From contig JARLHX010000387.1 of assembly GCA_031292035.1 (NCBI GenBank), positions 1-64,000 of the forward strand: DNA of 64,000 nt. Reading direction: 5' to 3'. This DNA comes from Negativicutes bacterium. Lineage in GTDB: Bacteria > Bacillota_C > Negativicutes > Sporomusales_B > JARLHX01. The notes under the pieces were generated by a model. The model did not search any database and was not told where the DNA came from. It saw nothing but the letters and a program-made list of their open reading frames with translations. Positions 44,401 through 53,691 of this stretch are shown here, one piece after another; within the stretch, counting starts at the first letter, position 1, and the number at the start of each line of letters is the position of its first letter. Both the position numbers and the translations under genes were made by a program.

Positions 44401-47400
44401 ACGTTTCCGCCATCTGGATCCGTCGCCCGGTAATGACCATTCTGATTATGGTCACCCTCCTCTTTTTTGGAGCTATCAGCTACTGGCAACTGCCGGTCAA
44501 TGACCTGCCGAATGTCGATTATCCCAGCATTCAAGTCCAGGCGTCGCTGCCGGGGGCAAGTCCGGAAACCATGGCCTCATCGGTGGCCCTGCCGCTGGAA
44601 AAACAGTTGTCGACAATTGACGGTGTGGACTCGATGTCGTCTTCGAATACGACAGGCAAAACAACCATCAACATTTCCTTTTCCTTGAACCGAACCATCG
44701 ACGCCGCCGCCCAGGATGTCAGCGCCGCCATTTCAGCGGCTGCGAAGCGATTGCCGTCAAATATGCCGTCACCGCCGTCCTACACCAAAACCAATCCGGC
44801 CGAACAGCCGATCATGTTCTATGTCATTACCTCAAAAACCATGAAGATGTCTGATGTGCAGGACTATGTTGAAACATCCCTCCTGCCCGCTGTGTCGGAA
44901 GTGAATGGCGTGTCCCAGGCGCTGATTTACGGGACCCAGCAATATGCCGTCCGGCTGCGGATGGATCCAGACAAGATGGCGGTCCGGGGGGTTGGTCTCA
45001 ACGAAGTGACCAGCGCGTTGATCAACGGCAACGTGAACCTGCCGGGCGGAACATTGAACGGACCGAATGTCACCTATTCTGTCGATTCGTCAGGCCAATT
45101 GCTGAATGGCAAACAATTCGATTCGCTGATTGTGGCCTATCACAACGGCAACCCGATCCGTATTCAAGACATTGGTCAAGCCACTGACAGCAACGCCAAT
45201 GAACAGACCAAACGCAGCCTTGTCACTCCTGGCGACCAGAGTGACGGGGTGTTTGTGGCGATATTCAAGCAGCCGGGATCGAACGCGGTTCAGATCGCGT
45301 CCGATGTCCGTAAAAAAATGGAACTGGTGCGGGGAACCCTGCCTCAGGGGATTGACGTATCGCTGCTTTACGACAAGTCTGATTTCATCAAATCATCGGT
45401 AGAAGACGTTGAATCGACCCTGGCCTTGACAATACTGCTGGTGGTCTTCGTGGTTTTCCTCTTTCTCGGCAGCGCGCGGGCCACGCTGATCCCAGGCATC
45501 ACGGTGCCGCTGTCGCTTATTGCCACCTTTTCCATCATGAAGATATCGGGTTTCAGCCTGAACAACATCTCGCTGATGGCCCTCTCCCTGGCGGCCGGCT
45601 TTGTTGTCGACGACGCCGTGGTGGTAATGGAAAATGTGGTGCGACGGGTAGAAGAAGGGGAAGCGCCGATGGCAGCCGCGTTTGCCGGCTCGAGGGAAAT
45701 CTGTTTCACCGTGCTGTCGATGACCATATCGCTCATCGTGGTTTTTGTCCCGATCTTGTTCATGGGCGGAATCATCGGACGACTGTTCCGGGAGTTTGCG
45801 GTCAGCATCGCGGCGGCCATTCTCTTTTCCGGCTTTATCGCCCTAACGTTGACGCCAATGATGTGCGCCTATATCCTCAAACACAAAAACGGTGACGAGA
45901 AAAAAAGCCGGTTCGTCCAGACCACCGAACGCATCTTTGAAAGGGCCAAGGACTTTTATGGACGGACATTGACGCGGGTTTTGGCCCATCCCCGGCAAAT
46001 ACTGGCGTTGACCCTGGTCATCGTTGCCCTGGCCGGTTTTTTGTACACCAAGATTGACAAGGGGTTTATTCCCAGCCAGGATATGAATCTGTTTCGAATC
46101 ACTACTCAGGGAGATGACCGGACCTCCTTCGATTATCTGGCTCAGCACCAGGATCAGATAAACCGTATTTTAGAAAAAGAGACAGGGATGCGGGGCGCGC
46201 TGTCGGTTGTCGGCACCCCCACCTACAATACAGGATTTGTTCTGGTAAGCCTGAAAGACAGAAAGGACCGGACCGAGTCGGTTGACCAGATGATTAATCG
46301 CCTGCGGCCTGAGTTCAACAGCATACCCGGGCTTCGCGTGTATCCCTATAATCCGCCGCCCATCACGCTGGGAAGCCGCCAGACCGCCGGTATCGGGCAG
46401 TTCACCATCACGAGCCCCGACCTGGATGTTCTGGCCAAAGCGGCCACCGATATGGAAACGCAGATGAGGGCCATTCCCGGACTCACCGACGTCAACTCCA
46501 GCCTGCAAATCAAGGCTCCTAAAATGTACTTTGAGATCGACCGGGACAAAGCGTCGTCGCTAGGGCTCTCCGTCAACCAGATTCAGGATGCGCTGTATTC
46601 GGCCTTCGCCGACCGTCTGGTTACAACCATCTATACCCCCAGCAACGAATACGACGTGTACCTGGACCTCGGAAAAAACTTTCAGACCGACCCCTCGGTG
46701 CTGAGCAAGCTTTATATAAAGACCGGGTCAAGTCTCGGACCTTCGGTCGCCTCGCCGGCGCTGGTGCCGCTGTCGACCCTCGGAAAGATGACTGAGAAAC
46801 TGTCGTCGCTTTCTGTAAACCATAGCGGTCAGATGCCGGCAGCAACAATTTCCTATAACTTAAAGCCAGGCTATGCCCTTGGCACAACAGCGACCCAGAT
46901 CCAGGCGGCAGCCCAAAAAACCCTCCCCTCAGGCGTAGCCGGATTTTTCGAGGGGAACGCCTCGGCCTATGCGAGTTCGTTTGCGAATATGGGCTTTCTG
47001 CTGTTCGTTACGGTGTTCATCATCTATGTGGTGCTCGGCATTTTGTATGAAAGCTTCATTCATCCGATCACCATTCTGACGGCTTTGCCGCTGGCCGGGG
47101 CCGGAGCGTTGATCTTTTTGATGCTCTTCCATATGGAGCTCGATATCTATTCCTATGTCGGTATTATCATGCTTGTCGGCATTGTCAAGAAGAACGGCAT
47201 CATGATGATCGACTTCGCGCTGGAACTGACGGAAAAACAGGGCCTATCCTCCAAGGAAGCCATCCACCAGGCCTGCATGATCCGTTTCCGACCGATTATG
47301 ATGACCACCATGGCGGCTGTCTTCGGTGCGCTGCCGATCGCGATGGGCTATGGTACCGGCGGCGAAGCGCGGCAACCCATGGGGATCGCAGTGGTCGGCG

Positions 47401-47510
47401 GTCTGGTTTTCTCCCAGCTGCTTACCCTCTATGTGACTCCGGTCTTCTATGTGTGGTTTGACCAGCTGCAGCAAAAGCTGAGAGGAAAACGGACCACCGT
47501 CAACGGATAA
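44397..47510 (+). CDS. RND efflux transporter (AcrB/MexB-like, HAE1 type)
   Basis: A 1037-residue proton-driven trimeric pump. Twelve membrane helices in two halves with two large periplasmic domains. Visible: the N-terminus IWIRRPVMTILIMVTLLFFG, the proton-relay segment AAGFVVDDAVVVMENV with paired Asp in helix 4, and GIVKKNGIMMIDFALE in helix 10. Likely substrates are lipophilic drugs or toxic compounds. GTG start overlaps the adaptor stop. Confidence 0.95.
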   Translation: MNVSAIWIRRPVMTILIMVTLLFFGAISYWQLPVNDLPNVDYPSIQVQASLPGASPETMASSVALPLEKQLSTIDGVDSMSSSNTTGKTTINISFSLNRTIDAAAQDVSAAISAAAKRLPSNMPSPPSYTKTNPAEQPIMFYVITSKTMKMSDVQDYVETSLLPAVSEVNGVSQALIYGTQQYAVRLRMDPDKMAVRGVGLNEVTSALINGNVNLPGGTLNGPNVTYSVDSSGQLLNGKQFDSLIVAYHNGNPIRIQDIGQATDSNANEQTKRSLVTPGDQSDGVFVAIFKQPGSNAVQIASDVRKKMELVRGTLPQGIDVSLLYDKSDFIKSSVEDVESTLALTILLVVFVVFLFLGSARATLIPGITVPLSLIATFSIMKISGFSLNNISLMALSLAAGFVVDDAVVVMENVVRRVEEGEAPMAAAFAGSREICFTVLSMTISLIVVFVPILFMGGIIGRLFREFAVSIAAAILFSGFIALTLTPMMCAYILKHKNGDEKKSRFVQTTERIFERAKDFYGRTLTRVLAHPRQILALTLVIVALAGFLYTKIDKGFIPSQDMNLFRITTQGDDRTSFDYLAQHQDQINRILEKETGMRGALSVVGTPTYNTGFVLVSLKDRKDRTESVDQMINRLRPEFNSIPGLRVYPYNPPPITLGSRQTAGIGQFTITSPDLDVLAKAATDMETQMRAIPGLTDVNSSLQIKAPKMYFEIDRDKASSLGLSVNQIQDALYSAFADRLVTTIYTPSNEYDVYLDLGKNFQTDPSVLSKLYIKTGSSLGPSVASPALVPLSTLGKMTEKLSSLSVNHSGQMPAATISYNLKPGYALGTTATQIQAAAQKTLPSGVAGFFEGNASAYASSFANMGFLLFVTVFIIYVVLGILYESFIHPITILTALPLAGAGALIFLMLFHMELDIYSYVGIIMLVGIVKKNGIMMIDFALELTEKQGLSSKEAIHQACMIRFRPIMMTTMAAVFGALPIAMGYGTGGEARQPMGIAVVGGLVFSQLLTLYVTPVFYVWFDQLQQKLRGKRTTVNG

Positions 47511-47560
47511 TAATAAAGAAGGAGCCAGCACCCGACCGGGTGCTGGCTCCTTCTTTATTA
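47511..47560. terminator. 24-bp perfect inverted-repeat terminator
   Basis: The arms TAATAAAGAAGGAGCCAGCA(CCCG) and its exact complement are separated by 2 nt. It lies between the convergent RND and outer-membrane protein genes and would act in both directions. Confidence 0.9.
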
Positions 47561-47576
47561 TGAGGAAAAGGTTTGA

Positions 47577-48188
47577 CTAAAACTTGTAGCTGATGCCGTA
47601 GGAAAGACCTTTGGCAGTGACGTCGCCAGAGTTGCCGGCGCCGAAATCCAGACCTTTATATTTGGCGTCGCGGTAGCTGATATTCAGCTCGGTGTTTTTA
47701 GCGATGGTGTATCCGGCGCCGATTTCATAGCTGTTGATGTTGTTGCCGGTGGCCAGAATGCCGTAAAGATGAGTATTGTCGGCCACCTTAACTGTTCCGG
47801 TGAGGCCAAACTGGGCGCCGCTGGTATTAGAGTTGCCGGCGAAGTTGGCATAGGTGGCACCGGCAAAAGCGGAAACCCCGTCGGTCAGTTTGTAGAGGAG
47901 GTTGAATTCTTGCGCCTTGAGGGCCGGATTGCCGCCAACGGCATAGTCACTCTTGAAATTGTTGTTTTTATACTGCAAGGCAAAATTGTTTCCCAGACCG
48001 CCTGTCAGGCCGATTCCCATGCTGGTTTGGCCGTCCAGCTTGGCGTTGCCGCTCGGGGTGAGGCTGGTCGAACCAAAGGCTACATCAAGCGTCATTTGCC
48101 CTGGATCAAAGTCGGTTGCCGGACTGGCGAACGAAACTGTGGATAAAGCTAAAACCATTAGAAACGTTAAGCCAAATGTCTTTTTCAT
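47577..48188 (-). CDS. Outer-membrane beta-barrel protein
   Basis: A 203-residue protein with a Sec signal peptide (cleavage after SFA, about residue 21). The mature part has alternating hydrophobic strands (FALQYKNNNF, FNLLYKL, TELNISYRDAKYKG) and ends ...SYGISYKF with C-terminal Phe, the outer-membrane insertion signal. About 8 strands fit an OmpX/OmpW-size barrel. It is direct evidence for an outer membrane in a spore former. ATG 48188 follows AAAGGTGG. Confidence 0.85.
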   Translation of the reverse strand: MKKTFGLTFLMVLALSTVSFASPATDFDPGQMTLDVAFGSTSLTPSGNAKLDGQTSMGIGLTGGLGNNFALQYKNNNFKSDYAVGGNPALKAQEFNLLYKLTDGVSAFAGATYANFAGNSNTSGAQFGLTGTVKVADNTHLYGILATGNNINSYEIGAGYTIAKNTELNISYRDAKYKGLDFGAGNSGDVTAKGLSYGISYKF

Positions 48189-48251
48189 GTTTTTCCACCT
48201 TTTCATTGTTTGGTAGGAGACTGCTGCGGTTTTACGGAATGGGGTGCATCT

Positions 48252-48698
48252 CTAGCGGCGCCACCAGGAAACAAAGAACGAATCGTGATTTTCAAAGGCT
48301 TCATGGTCGTCGCGGAAGTAGATAAATACTCCGTCGGACATGTAGCCGATACTGACCAGCTCGTCATTTTCGTCAAAGAACAGAACCGCATCGCTTACAG
48401 GGTGTCCGTGGTGCCAAAAGCTCTGCCCGTTCCAGCGATAGGCGCGCAGCCCGGGGAAACGATTCTCCCACTCGCGGCCTTCAACCCGCTCCAGGCGATG
48501 GTGGCCCCGCAGAGAATCATAGCGCTCATGCCAGTTGAATGGCATTCCCTTCTCGGCCTGGGCGTCGTTGTGGTGTGTGTGCTGCCAGTTCCTGTCGTTT
48601 TCGTAGTGGCGGTCATTTTGCCAGTCATGGGCACTGGCCGTCGCCGCCAGCAGCATGAGACCCGTCAGGGCGATGACAACAATTCTTGCCTTTTTCAT
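48252..48698 (-). CDS. Secreted His/Trp-rich hypothetical protein
   Basis: A 148-residue protein with a Sec signal (cleavage after ASA, about residue 23). The mature N-terminus is dense in His, Asp, Asn and Trp (HDWQNDRHYENDRNWQHTHH), suggesting metal binding. The rest holds a compact domain ending FENHDSFFVSWWRR. AAAGGAGGTGAG precedes the ATG. No family recognised. Confidence 0.72.
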   Translation of the reverse strand: MKKARIVVIALTGLMLLAATASAHDWQNDRHYENDRNWQHTHHNDAQAEKGMPFNWHERYDSLRGHHRLERVEGREWENRFPGLRAYRWNGQSFWHHGHPVSDAVLFFDENDELVSIGYMSDGVFIYFRDDHEAFENHDSFFVSWWRR

Positions 48699-49012
48699 TC
48701 GCTCACCTCCTTTTGTTGCTAGGCTTTATGTAGTTGTTGAACCCAGACTTATTTTACCGCTCAACCATGACAGAAATATGACAACTTGTCCGATTTGGTG
48801 ATTTTAAGGGGCAGAATTGGCCGGAAATAGGTGCGACTTGAGGCCAAGCGGTTGGCGTGATATAATGTTTGGCAAAGCACCTCCCGGATTCACAACACAA
48901 TCCGGCAGTGTGCCGACTCCAAGGAAGTCGCGCTACATAGCGTTCATGTTGAGAAAAGAGGTGAATTTTGGAGGCTCGGTGGTGTTGTGCACTGGGTCGC
49001 CAAAGACAATAG
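48699..49012. other. Intergenic region before ACT-DUF711 operon
   Basis: A 314-bp region holding a good promoter (48838-48866) and a CCGGATT/AATCCGG hairpin (about 48893-48914) in the leader. No gene was found. The ACT gene has a poor ribosome site directly before ATG 49013. Confidence 0.45.
48838..48866 (+). promoter_or_regulatory. Sigma-A promoter of ACT-DUF711 operon
   Basis: TTGAGG (48838-48843), 17-nt spacer, TATAAT (48861-48866). Confidence 0.65.
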
Positions 49013-49282
49013 ATGAGAGTCGTCATAACGATTATCGGGCAGGATCAGGTGGGTATTGTGGCCATGGTCAGCACGACCCTGGCCGAGTACAATGTCAATA
49101 TCCTGGATATCAATCAGAATATCATCAACGGCTTTTTCAACATGGTAATGATCGCCGATATGAGCGGTGCCAGGCTCAGCCTTAAGGACCTGCAGCAACT
49201 GCTCAAGGAGAAGGGCGAGGTCATGGGGCTGGAGATCAAAGTGCAACACGAGGATATCTTTAAAATTATGCATCGCATATAG
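49013..49282 (+). CDS. ACT domain protein (UPF0237)
   Basis: An 89-residue stand-alone ACT domain: VVITIIGQDQVGIVAMVSTTLAEYNVNILDI is the ligand-binding loop and helix. It is usually encoded beside DUF711/UPF0210, as here (30 bp gap), and probably binds an amino acid to regulate its partner. Function unproven. Confidence 0.92.
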   Translation: MRVVITIIGQDQVGIVAMVSTTLAEYNVNILDINQNIINGFFNMVMIADMSGARLSLKDLQQLLKEKGEVMGLEIKVQHEDIFKIMHRI

Positions 49283-49312
49283 CAAGGGGCGCTGGCGCCA
49301 AAGGAGGATTTC

Positions 49313-50671
49313 ATGTTATCGATTCAGGATATTCTCGAGACCAACCGGATGATTGCCGAGAACAAACTTGATGTGCGCACCATTACCATGGGCATCAGCC
49401 TGCGGGACTGCGCTCATCCCGATCTGAAAATTTTCTGCAGCAACATCTATGACAAGATTACCCGCACCGCCGAACGGCTGGTGCGAACCGGCGAGGACAT
49501 TGAAGCCGAGTACGGCATCCCGATCATCAATAAACGGATTGCGGTGACCCCGATCGCCATCGTGGCCGAGAGCTGCCGTACCGATAGCTATTTCCCGGTG
49601 GCCGAGGCCCTGGACGCCGCTGCCAAAACGGTGGGGGTCAACTTCATCGGCGGGTTTTCCGCCCTGGTGGAGAAAGGGTATACCAAGGGTGACAAAATTT
49701 TGATCAATTCCATACCCGAAGCGCTGGCTAAGACCGACCGGGTATGTTCCTCAGTTAATCTCGGATCGACCAAGGCCGGCATCAACATGGATTGCGTGCG
49801 GGAAATGGGCTTTATTATCAAGCATGCCGCCGAACTCACCCGCGACCGGGATGCCCTGGGCTGTGCCAAGCTGGTGGTTTTCTGCAACGTGCCGGAGGAC
49901 AATCCCTTCATGGCCGGCGCCTTTCACGGTGTCGGTGAGGCTGAGACCACCATCAATGTGGGCGTCAGCGGCCCCGGGGTTGTCAAACGGGCCCTGGAGG
50001 AAGTGCGCGGCGAGAATTTCGGCGCGGTGGCCGAGACTATCAAACGGACCGCTTTCAAGATTACCCGGGTGGGGCAGCTGGTGGCCCAGGAAGCATCGCG
50101 GCGGCTGGGTGTGCCCTTCGGCATCATCGATTTGTCGCTGGCGCCGACTCCGGCAGTGGGGGACAGTGTAGCCCATATTCTCGAGGAAATGGGGATTGAG
50201 AGCTGTGGTGCCCCGGGGACTACGGCAGCCTTGGCAATATTGAACGATGCCGTGAAAAAAGGCGGCCTGATGGCGTCGTCCTTCGTCGGCGGTCTCAGTG
50301 GGGCATTCATCCCGGTGAGCGAAGATGCAGGGATGATCGCCGCTGTGGAATGCGGCAGCCTGACGCTCGAGAAGCTGGAAGCCATGACCTGTGTTTGCTC
50401 GGTGGGCCTGGACATGATCGCCGTGCCGGGCGATACCTCGGCAGCTACCATTTCGGCCATTATCGCCGACGAAGCAGCCATTGGGATGATCAACAACAAG
50501 ACCACGGCAGTAAGGATTATTCCTGTGCCTGGCAAAAAGGTGGGCGACCAGGTGGAATTCGGGGGTCTTTTGGGGCACAGCCCGATTCTGGCAGTCAATC
50601 CTTTCAAATCAGACGCTTTTATCGCCCGCGGCGGACGCATTCCGGCACCGATACGCAGCTTAACCAACTAG
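49313..50671 (+). CDS. DUF711/UPF0210 (PFL family) protein
   Basis: A 452-residue protein: [31 protein letters not shown] is the typical N-terminus, followed by glycyl-radical-enzyme-like blocks such as [24 protein letters not shown]. The family has a PFL-like fold but I see no glycyl-radical motif. Catalytic role unknown. GGAGG precedes the ATG. Confidence 0.92.
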   Translation: MLSIQDILETNRMIAENKLDVRTITMGISLRDCAHPDLKIFCSNIYDKITRTAERLVRTGEDIEAEYGIPIINKRIAVTPIAIVAESCRTDSYFPVAEALDAAAKTVGVNFIGGFSALVEKGYTKGDKILINSIPEALAKTDRVCSSVNLGSTKAGINMDCVREMGFIIKHAAELTRDRDALGCAKLVVFCNVPEDNPFMAGAFHGVGEAETTINVGVSGPGVVKRALEEVRGENFGAVAETIKRTAFKITRVGQLVAQEASRRLGVPFGIIDLSLAPTPAVGDSVAHILEEMGIESCGAPGTTAALAILNDAVKKGGLMASSFVGGLSGAFIPVSEDAGMIAAVECGSLTLEKLEAMTCVCSVGLDMIAVPGDTSAATISAIIADEAAIGMINNKTTAVRIIPVPGKKVGDQVEFGGLLGHSPILAVNPFKSDAFIARGGRIPAPIRSLTN

Positions 50672-50719
50672 CTTTACAACCGGCAGGGTTTACACTATAA
50701 TTTTTTTATAAGCATTTCG

Positions 50720-50749
50720 CCGTTTTTCAGTTGAAAAACGGTTTTTTTT
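50720..50749 (+). terminator. Terminator after DUF711 gene
   Basis: The stem CCGTTTTTCA/TGAAAAACGG followed by T8. Confidence 0.88.
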
Positions 50750-50822
50750 CCAGGTCAATGTCGATGTTTGCAGAATAAAGGCGGCTAAGTGCAAGGGATA
50801 ACCGGGGGTGGCAAGGGTGGCA

Positions 50823-51842
50823 ATGAAAAAAGTTCGGCTGGAGGACGCGGTCGGGATGGTCCTGGGGCACGACATTACCAAAATTGTGCCTGGGATCTAC
50901 AAGGGACCGGCTTTCAAAAAAGGACATATCATTCGGCCGGAGGACGTCCCTCATTTCAAGGATATTGGCAAAGAGAACATCTTTCTGATCGAGCTGACAG
51001 AAGGCCAAGTCCACGAGGACGAAGCGGTCAGCCGTATTTCCCGGGCGGTGGCCGGCAGTCACGTTCTTTTTGACGAACCCGCAGAGGGCCGGATCAACCT
51101 TAGAGCGGCGGCGGACGGGCTGCTCAAAGTCAACCGGGCGGCACTGGACGCCGTCAACGCTGTCGAGCATGCCGTACTTGCTACCAGACATGGTGACAGG
51201 CTGGTCAAACGCGGTGATATCGTGGCGGGAGTCAAAGTGGTCCCGCTGGTTGTAGAAAAAAGCACGGTCGAGCAGGTAGAGGCAATCGCCGCAAACTTCG
51301 GCGGCGTGATTGCCGTACGGCCGCTGCGAAAGATGAACGTCGCTCTGGTGATTACCGGCAATGAAGTCTTTTACGGCCGGATTCAGGACAAGTTCGCGCC
51401 TATTTTCGGCGAAAAGATCGCCAGCTATGGCGCCAACCTCATCGGCACCAGCTATCAGCCGGACGACTGCTCGTTGATCGCTGCCGCCATCTTAGACTTT
51501 AAACGCCAGGGGGCCGATGCTGTCATCGCTACAGGCGGTATGTCGGTTGACCCGGATGATGTCACACCGGAAGCCATCCGCGCCACCGGGGCCGAAGTTG
51601 TCAGCTACGGCACGCCGGTGCTGCCTGGCGTCATGTTCATGCTGGCCTATCTTGACGGGATGCCGGTGATGGGAATGCCGGCCTGCGGGATGTATTCCAG
51701 AATCACGGTATTTGATCTGATCTTCCCCCGGATACTGGCTGAGGAAAGGCTGATAAGGCAGGATATAGCCGCCATGGGCTACGGTGGGCTGTGCCTTGCC
51801 TGTCCGACCTGCACCTACCCTCACTGCCCTTTCGGCCGTTAA
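50823..51842 (+). CDS. MoeA-like molybdopterin-binding protein
   Basis: A 339-residue protein with a molybdopterin-binding MoaB/MogA-type domain in the second half (VALVITGNEVFYGRI, DAVIATGGMSVDPDDVTPEAI, and MGMPACGMYSRITVFDLI). The N-terminal half (VRLEDAVGMVLGHDITKI) matches MoeA domain I-like sequence, but it is shorter than canonical MoeA (about 400). The C-terminus has four Cys, CLACPTCTYPHC, of Fe-S or Zn type. It may bind molybdopterin for an unspecified enzyme. ATG 50823 follows AAGGGTGG. Confidence 0.85.
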   Translation: MKKVRLEDAVGMVLGHDITKIVPGIYKGPAFKKGHIIRPEDVPHFKDIGKENIFLIELTEGQVHEDEAVSRISRAVAGSHVLFDEPAEGRINLRAAADGLLKVNRAALDAVNAVEHAVLATRHGDRLVKRGDIVAGVKVVPLVVEKSTVEQVEAIAANFGGVIAVRPLRKMNVALVITGNEVFYGRIQDKFAPIFGEKIASYGANLIGTSYQPDDCSLIAAAILDFKRQGADAVIATGGMSVDPDDVTPEAIRATGAEVVSYGTPVLPGVMFMLAYLDGMPVMGMPACGMYSRITVFDLIFPRILAEERLIRQDIAAMGYGGLCLACPTCTYPHCPFGR

Positions 51843-51868
51843 ACGGCTGGCAATAGGAGGATAATACT

Positions 51869-52507
51869 TTGCGGATAACCAAGAAAATAAAGCACGAGAT
51901 GCTGGACATCCTGGCTGCGACTCATGGTGACACTGGTACCGCTCTGGCTTATGGCTCGCCGTTTGAGCTGCTGGTGGCGGTGGTTCTGTCGGCCCAATGC
52001 ACCGATGTCCGGGTAAATATCATCACCGCCCGTCTGTTTCCGGCCTACAACGCTCCGGGGAAAATGCTGGCCCTGGGTGAAGAACGTCTGGCTGAGCTGA
52101 TTCGGGACTGCGGTTTGTTTCGCGGCAAGGCCCGCAATCTCATCGCCACCTGTGCGATACTTTGCCAAGAACACGGCGGGGAGGTCCCAGACACCTTCGA
52201 AGCGTTGGTCAAGCTGCCGGGGGTCGGCCGCAAAACCGCCAATGTGGTGCTGAGCCAGCTGTTTTCCGTGCCGGCGATCGCGGTGGACACTCATGTCTTT
52301 CGCGTGGCCAACCGGCTGGGACTGGCGGTCGGTGACACGCCGCGGGCGGTGGAAGAGGGGCTGATGCGGGTGGTGCCGCGCGCTGACTGGTCGAGCGCCC
52401 ACCACTGGCTGATCTGGCACGGGCGGAAAATATGCAAGGCCCGTCGGCCGGATTGCGGTAGCTGCCCCTTGTCAATCCTCTGCCCCAGCGCTTTTGCCCT
52501 GACATAA
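51869..52507 (+). CDS. nth: Endonuclease III
   Basis: This 212-residue base-excision repair glycosylase/AP lyase acts on oxidised pyrimidines. The helix-hairpin-helix LPGVGRKTANVVL contains the catalytic Lys, VDTHVFRVANR holds the catalytic Asp, and the C-terminal cluster motif is Cx6CxxCx5C. Start TTG 51869 with AGGAGG upstream. Confidence 0.95.
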   Translation: MRITKKIKHEMLDILAATHGDTGTALAYGSPFELLVAVVLSAQCTDVRVNIITARLFPAYNAPGKMLALGEERLAELIRDCGLFRGKARNLIATCAILCQEHGGEVPDTFEALVKLPGVGRKTANVVLSQLFSVPAIAVDTHVFRVANRLGLAVGDTPRAVEEGLMRVVPRADWSSAHHWLIWHGRKICKARRPDCGSCPLSILCPSAFALT

Positions 52508-52514
52508 TAAACGA

Positions 52515-52538
52515 GGCCACCCATTCGCGCGGGTGGCC
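52515..52538 (+). terminator. Hairpin after nth
   Basis: The stem GGCCACCC/GGGTGGCC with an 8-nt loop, no T-run; probably a weak terminator. Confidence 0.45.
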
Positions 52539-52600
52539 CTGCCTATCTGTCGCTGCCGCAATTTTATGTGGGGTGGAAGATGTTTCTTCGGGAACAGCTA

Positions 52601-52629
52601 TTGAATAAGTATTAACTATTTAGTATAAT
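52601..52629 (+). promoter_or_regulatory. Promoter with possible ARG box
   Basis: TTGAAT (52601-52606), 17-nt spacer, TATAAT (52624-52629). The -35 is inside TGAATAAGTATTAA (52602-52615), close to the ArgR/AhrC operator pattern TGAAT-N4-ATTCA. Confidence 0.6.
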
Positions 52630-52653
52630 TATACAAAGAGAGAGGGGATATAG

Positions 52654-53109
52654 ATGATTTTTCGAAAAGCGATGTTTAAAGATGTTGAAGCAATTCATAA
52701 ACTGATAAATGACCAAGCGGACAGAGGGCTGATGCTGCCCCGGGCCCGTAACGTGATCTACGAGACCCTCCGGGACATGATCCTGGCCGATGAGGACGGC
52801 GTGGTTGTCGGGGCCGGCGGTCTGCATCTCATTTGGGATGAACTGGCGGAAATCAGGGCGTTGGCGGTGGTGCCTGAGTCCGCAGGACAGGGGATCGGCA
52901 GGCAGATCGTGGCTCGGCTGACCGAAGAGGCTCGGGAACTCGGGGTCAAAACGCTGTTTGCTCTGACCTATCAGACCGAATTTTTCGCCAAGCAGGGTTT
53001 TCACGAAATCCCCAAAGAAAAACTTCCGCATAAAGTGTGGAAAGAATGCATCAACTGCCCGAAATTCCCCAACTGCGACGAGGTCGCCATGGTGAAGGAA
53101 CTGGAATAA
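52654..53109 (+). CDS. N-acetyltransferase, ArgA-like (N-acetylglutamate synthase)
   Basis: A 151-residue GNAT protein. The acetyl-CoA loop is VVPESAGQGIGRQIVARL, and FFAKQGFHEI is the family's C-terminal strand-helix. The tail LPHKVWKECINCPKFPNCDEVAM is characteristic of short ArgA-type acetyltransferases, which make N-acetylglutamate for arginine synthesis. The ARG-box-like promoter supports this. AGAGAGGGG precedes the ATG. Confidence 0.86.
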   Translation: MIFRKAMFKDVEAIHKLINDQADRGLMLPRARNVIYETLRDMILADEDGVVVGAGGLHLIWDELAEIRALAVVPESAGQGIGRQIVARLTEEARELGVKTLFALTYQTEFFAKQGFHEIPKEKLPHKVWKECINCPKFPNCDEVAMVKELE

Positions 53110-53188
53110 TCGAGGGTTCTTGGTCGTTGGGAAAATGATTTTCCGTGCTTGTTTTGTGAGTGTTTGAGCGTTTGGAAGGAATATTGAG

Positions 53189-53219
53189 ATACCTCTTGCC
53201 TGACCGGCAAGGGGTATTT
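53189..53219 (+). terminator. Terminator after ArgA-like gene
   Basis: The stem ATACCTCTTGCC/GGCAAGGGGTAT (one G-T pair) with a 5-nt loop and T-run. Confidence 0.88.
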
Positions 53220-53323
53220 TTATGCTAAAGGTAATTAGAAAGATGCAGCATTTATACAATGACTCTTCAAGTCTTGTATCGGTCCTCCCTTTCATTCACA
53301 TACTAAGCCGGGAGGTGAACGCT

Positions 53324-53473
53324 ATGGCAGCAAAAAAGAGGGAGCAGGAAATACCTATGCTTAACACCACAATCTCCGAGATGCCAGTGAATGACGTGCC
53401 GATAGACGCCCTCACGCGGGATGATGTGGAGCAGGTGGTCAAGGTAAAACGAAGCGGAAAGAACGGAAGATGA
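53324..53473 (+). CDS. Small 49-residue hypothetical protein
   Basis: ATG 53324 follows CGGGAGGTG, so I prefer it to the longer frame from 53222. The peptide is basic at both ends (MAAKKREQE..., VVKVKRSGKNGR) and acidic in the middle (VNDVPIDALTRDDVEQ). No family recognised. Confidence 0.5.
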   Translation: MAAKKREQEIPMLNTTISEMPVNDVPIDALTRDDVEQVVKVKRSGKNGR

Positions 53474-53537
53474 TCGTGCGTTCCAGAGTGGGTATGGGCG
53501 GGCTGATTGTTGAGCAGCAGGCTGGAGACAAAAGTGC

Positions 53538-53573
53538 GCAGGAAGCCCGGTATCGTGATGCCGAGCTTCCTGC
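53538..53573 (+). terminator. Long hairpin downstream of 49-residue gene
   Basis: The stem GCAGGAAGC/GCTTCCTGC continues inward through CGGTATC/GATGCCG, then TTGTTATT. Probable terminator. Confidence 0.65.
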
Positions 53574-53691
53574 TTGTTATTACTCTTGTTACGGCCCTGG
53601 GTGACCGTTTCTTTGCCGAACCCTATACATGTGAGCAGAGAGACGATAGAATGAGCGGTGGATTTTTCGCAGCCTATGGGAGGATCTTTTT

